Part shown: piece by piece, positions 5,055 through 5,498 of the stretch
How the letters are laid out: each line of letters starts with the position of its first letter
How positions within the stretch are numbered: position 1 is the first letter of the stretch
Origin: a bacterium
GTDB taxonomy: Bacteria > Desulfobacterota > Binatia > UBA12015
Assembly (NCBI GenBank): GCA_018970825.1
Contig: JAGWVP010000235.1
Span: 1-5,498 of the forward strand
Direction: 5' to 3'
Length of the DNA stretch: 5,498 nucleotides
Program-made: the position numbers and the translations under genes
The notes under the pieces: model-generated
The model's database searches: none
What the model was told of the DNA's origin: nothing
The model's input: the letters and a program-made list of their open reading frames with translations, nothing else

Positions 5055-5498
5055 GACCCGGCGATCCAGGCGGCCCTGCGCGCGGCACTCGCACTGCTGC
5101 TCGCGCGAACGGCCGTCCACAAGCTGCGCGACCGCGGCGGCTTCCGCGACGCGGTCGCGGGCTACGACCTGCTTCCGGCAGCCGCCCTGCCCGCGGCCGT
5201 CCGCGCGCTTCCCGCGCTCGAACTCGCGGCCGCGGCCATGCTCGTCGTGCCGACCACGGCGCGGCCGGGCGCAGGGCTCGCGGCCTTCCTGCTCGCCCTC
5301 TACACCGTCGCGATCGCGCTTTCGCTCGCTCGCGGACGGCGCGACCTCGCCTGCGGATGCGGCGGACCCGCGGGGGAACTCTCGGTCTCGCCGGCGCTGC
5401 TCGTTCGCAACGGGATCCTGCTCGCGGTCGCCGCCGCCTGCGGCGCGACCGCGGCGACGCGGTCGCGGGGGTGGATCGACCTGCTCACGATCGCGGGC
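5043..5498 (+). CDS. mauE: MauE, membrane protein for amine dehydrogenase maturation (partial, runs off the window)
   Basis: The frame is open from the ATG at 5043 to the last base (152 codons, no stop), so the 3' end is missing. MauE is an inner-membrane protein that, with the thioredoxin-like MauD, is needed to accumulate the disulfide-rich, TTQ-bearing small subunit. Four hydrophobic segments are visible at about residues 8-25, 50-70, 75-95 and 117-138. Family marks are 'HKLRD..GF..AV.GYDLLP' at 26-45, the C-G-C-G-G loop at 104-108 (Cys104 and Cys106; often D-C-G-C-F-G in relatives), and 'LLVRNGIL' at 119-126. The Cys pair resembles the redox pair of vitamin K epoxide reductase or DsbB-like proteins; a redox role is inference. 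It begins 6 bases after mauB, in the order mauB-mauE seen in known mau and aau operons. mauD and mauA are expected next. Confidence 0.9.
   Translation, partial: MPSIDPAIQAALRAALALLLARTAVHKLRDRGGFRDAVAGYDLLPAAALPAAVRALPALELAAAAMLVVPTTARPGAGLAAFLLALYTVAIALSLARGRRDLACGCGGPAGELSVSPALLVRNGILLAVAAACGATAATRSRGWIDLLTIAG

Noticed and set aside
3720..5120. A 466-residue open frame on the minus strand opposite mauB
   Set aside because: mauB on the + strand has clear family motifs. The minus-strand product is Arg/Ala/Gly-rich and has no recognisable domain.
1..5498. tRNA, rRNA, CRISPR array, insertion sequence or phage attachment site
   Set aside because: No cloverleaf-like segment, rRNA signature, regularly spaced repeat, transposase motif or flanking terminal repeats were seen on either strand.

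Overview
The window is very GC-rich (above 70% by eye) and almost entirely + strand coding, with strong GC bias at third codon positions. It contains exported lipoproteins, a DUF2147 protein and a quinoprotein amine dehydrogenase operon. This points to a high-GC Gram-negative bacterium with a periplasm, of proteobacterial or 'deltaproteobacterial' type (for example the Myxococcota or Binatota range). That placement is inference from gene content and composition, not a marker-based assignment.

Layout. Positions 1-77 hold two tandem stem-loops, the second a strong intrinsic terminator, presumably closing an operon that lies to the left. A sigma-70-like promoter (114-143) and a strong Shine-Dalgarno lead into a small secreted DUF2147 protein (207-653). 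This is followed, probably on the same transcript, by a 528-residue lipoprotein built from repeated beta-propeller-like units (695-2281). A 295-base gene-free stretch (2282-2576) holds several perfect inverted repeats, two of which are mutually exclusive. Next is an unrecognised 194-residue protein with a conserved-looking helical core and a basic tail (2577-3161), closed by a terminator-like hairpin (3173-3204).

A second, better promoter (3230-3259) starts the most informative unit. It contains a glycine-zipper lipoprotein (3304-3744), whose stop codon overlaps the GTG start of a methylamine/aromatic amine dehydrogenase heavy chain (mauB/aauB type, 3741-5036). Six bases later comes mauE (5043 to the window edge), the membrane protein needed to mature this class of tryptophan tryptophylquinone (TTQ) enzyme. 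The mauE frame is open at the edge; mauD and mauA, the TTQ-bearing small subunit, are expected just to the right.

How the genes work together. The heavy chain is the periplasmic beta-propeller scaffold of a TTQ dehydrogenase that oxidises primary amines to aldehyde and ammonia and passes electrons to a cupredoxin or cytochrome. MauE (with MauD) supports disulfide formation and stability of the small subunit. The unusual part is the translationally coupled glycine-zipper lipoprotein in first position, where mauF or a regulator is more usual. It could be a dedicated envelope partner of the enzyme. The left-hand genes (DUF2147, propeller lipoprotein, 194-residue protein) have no evident functional link to amine oxidation.
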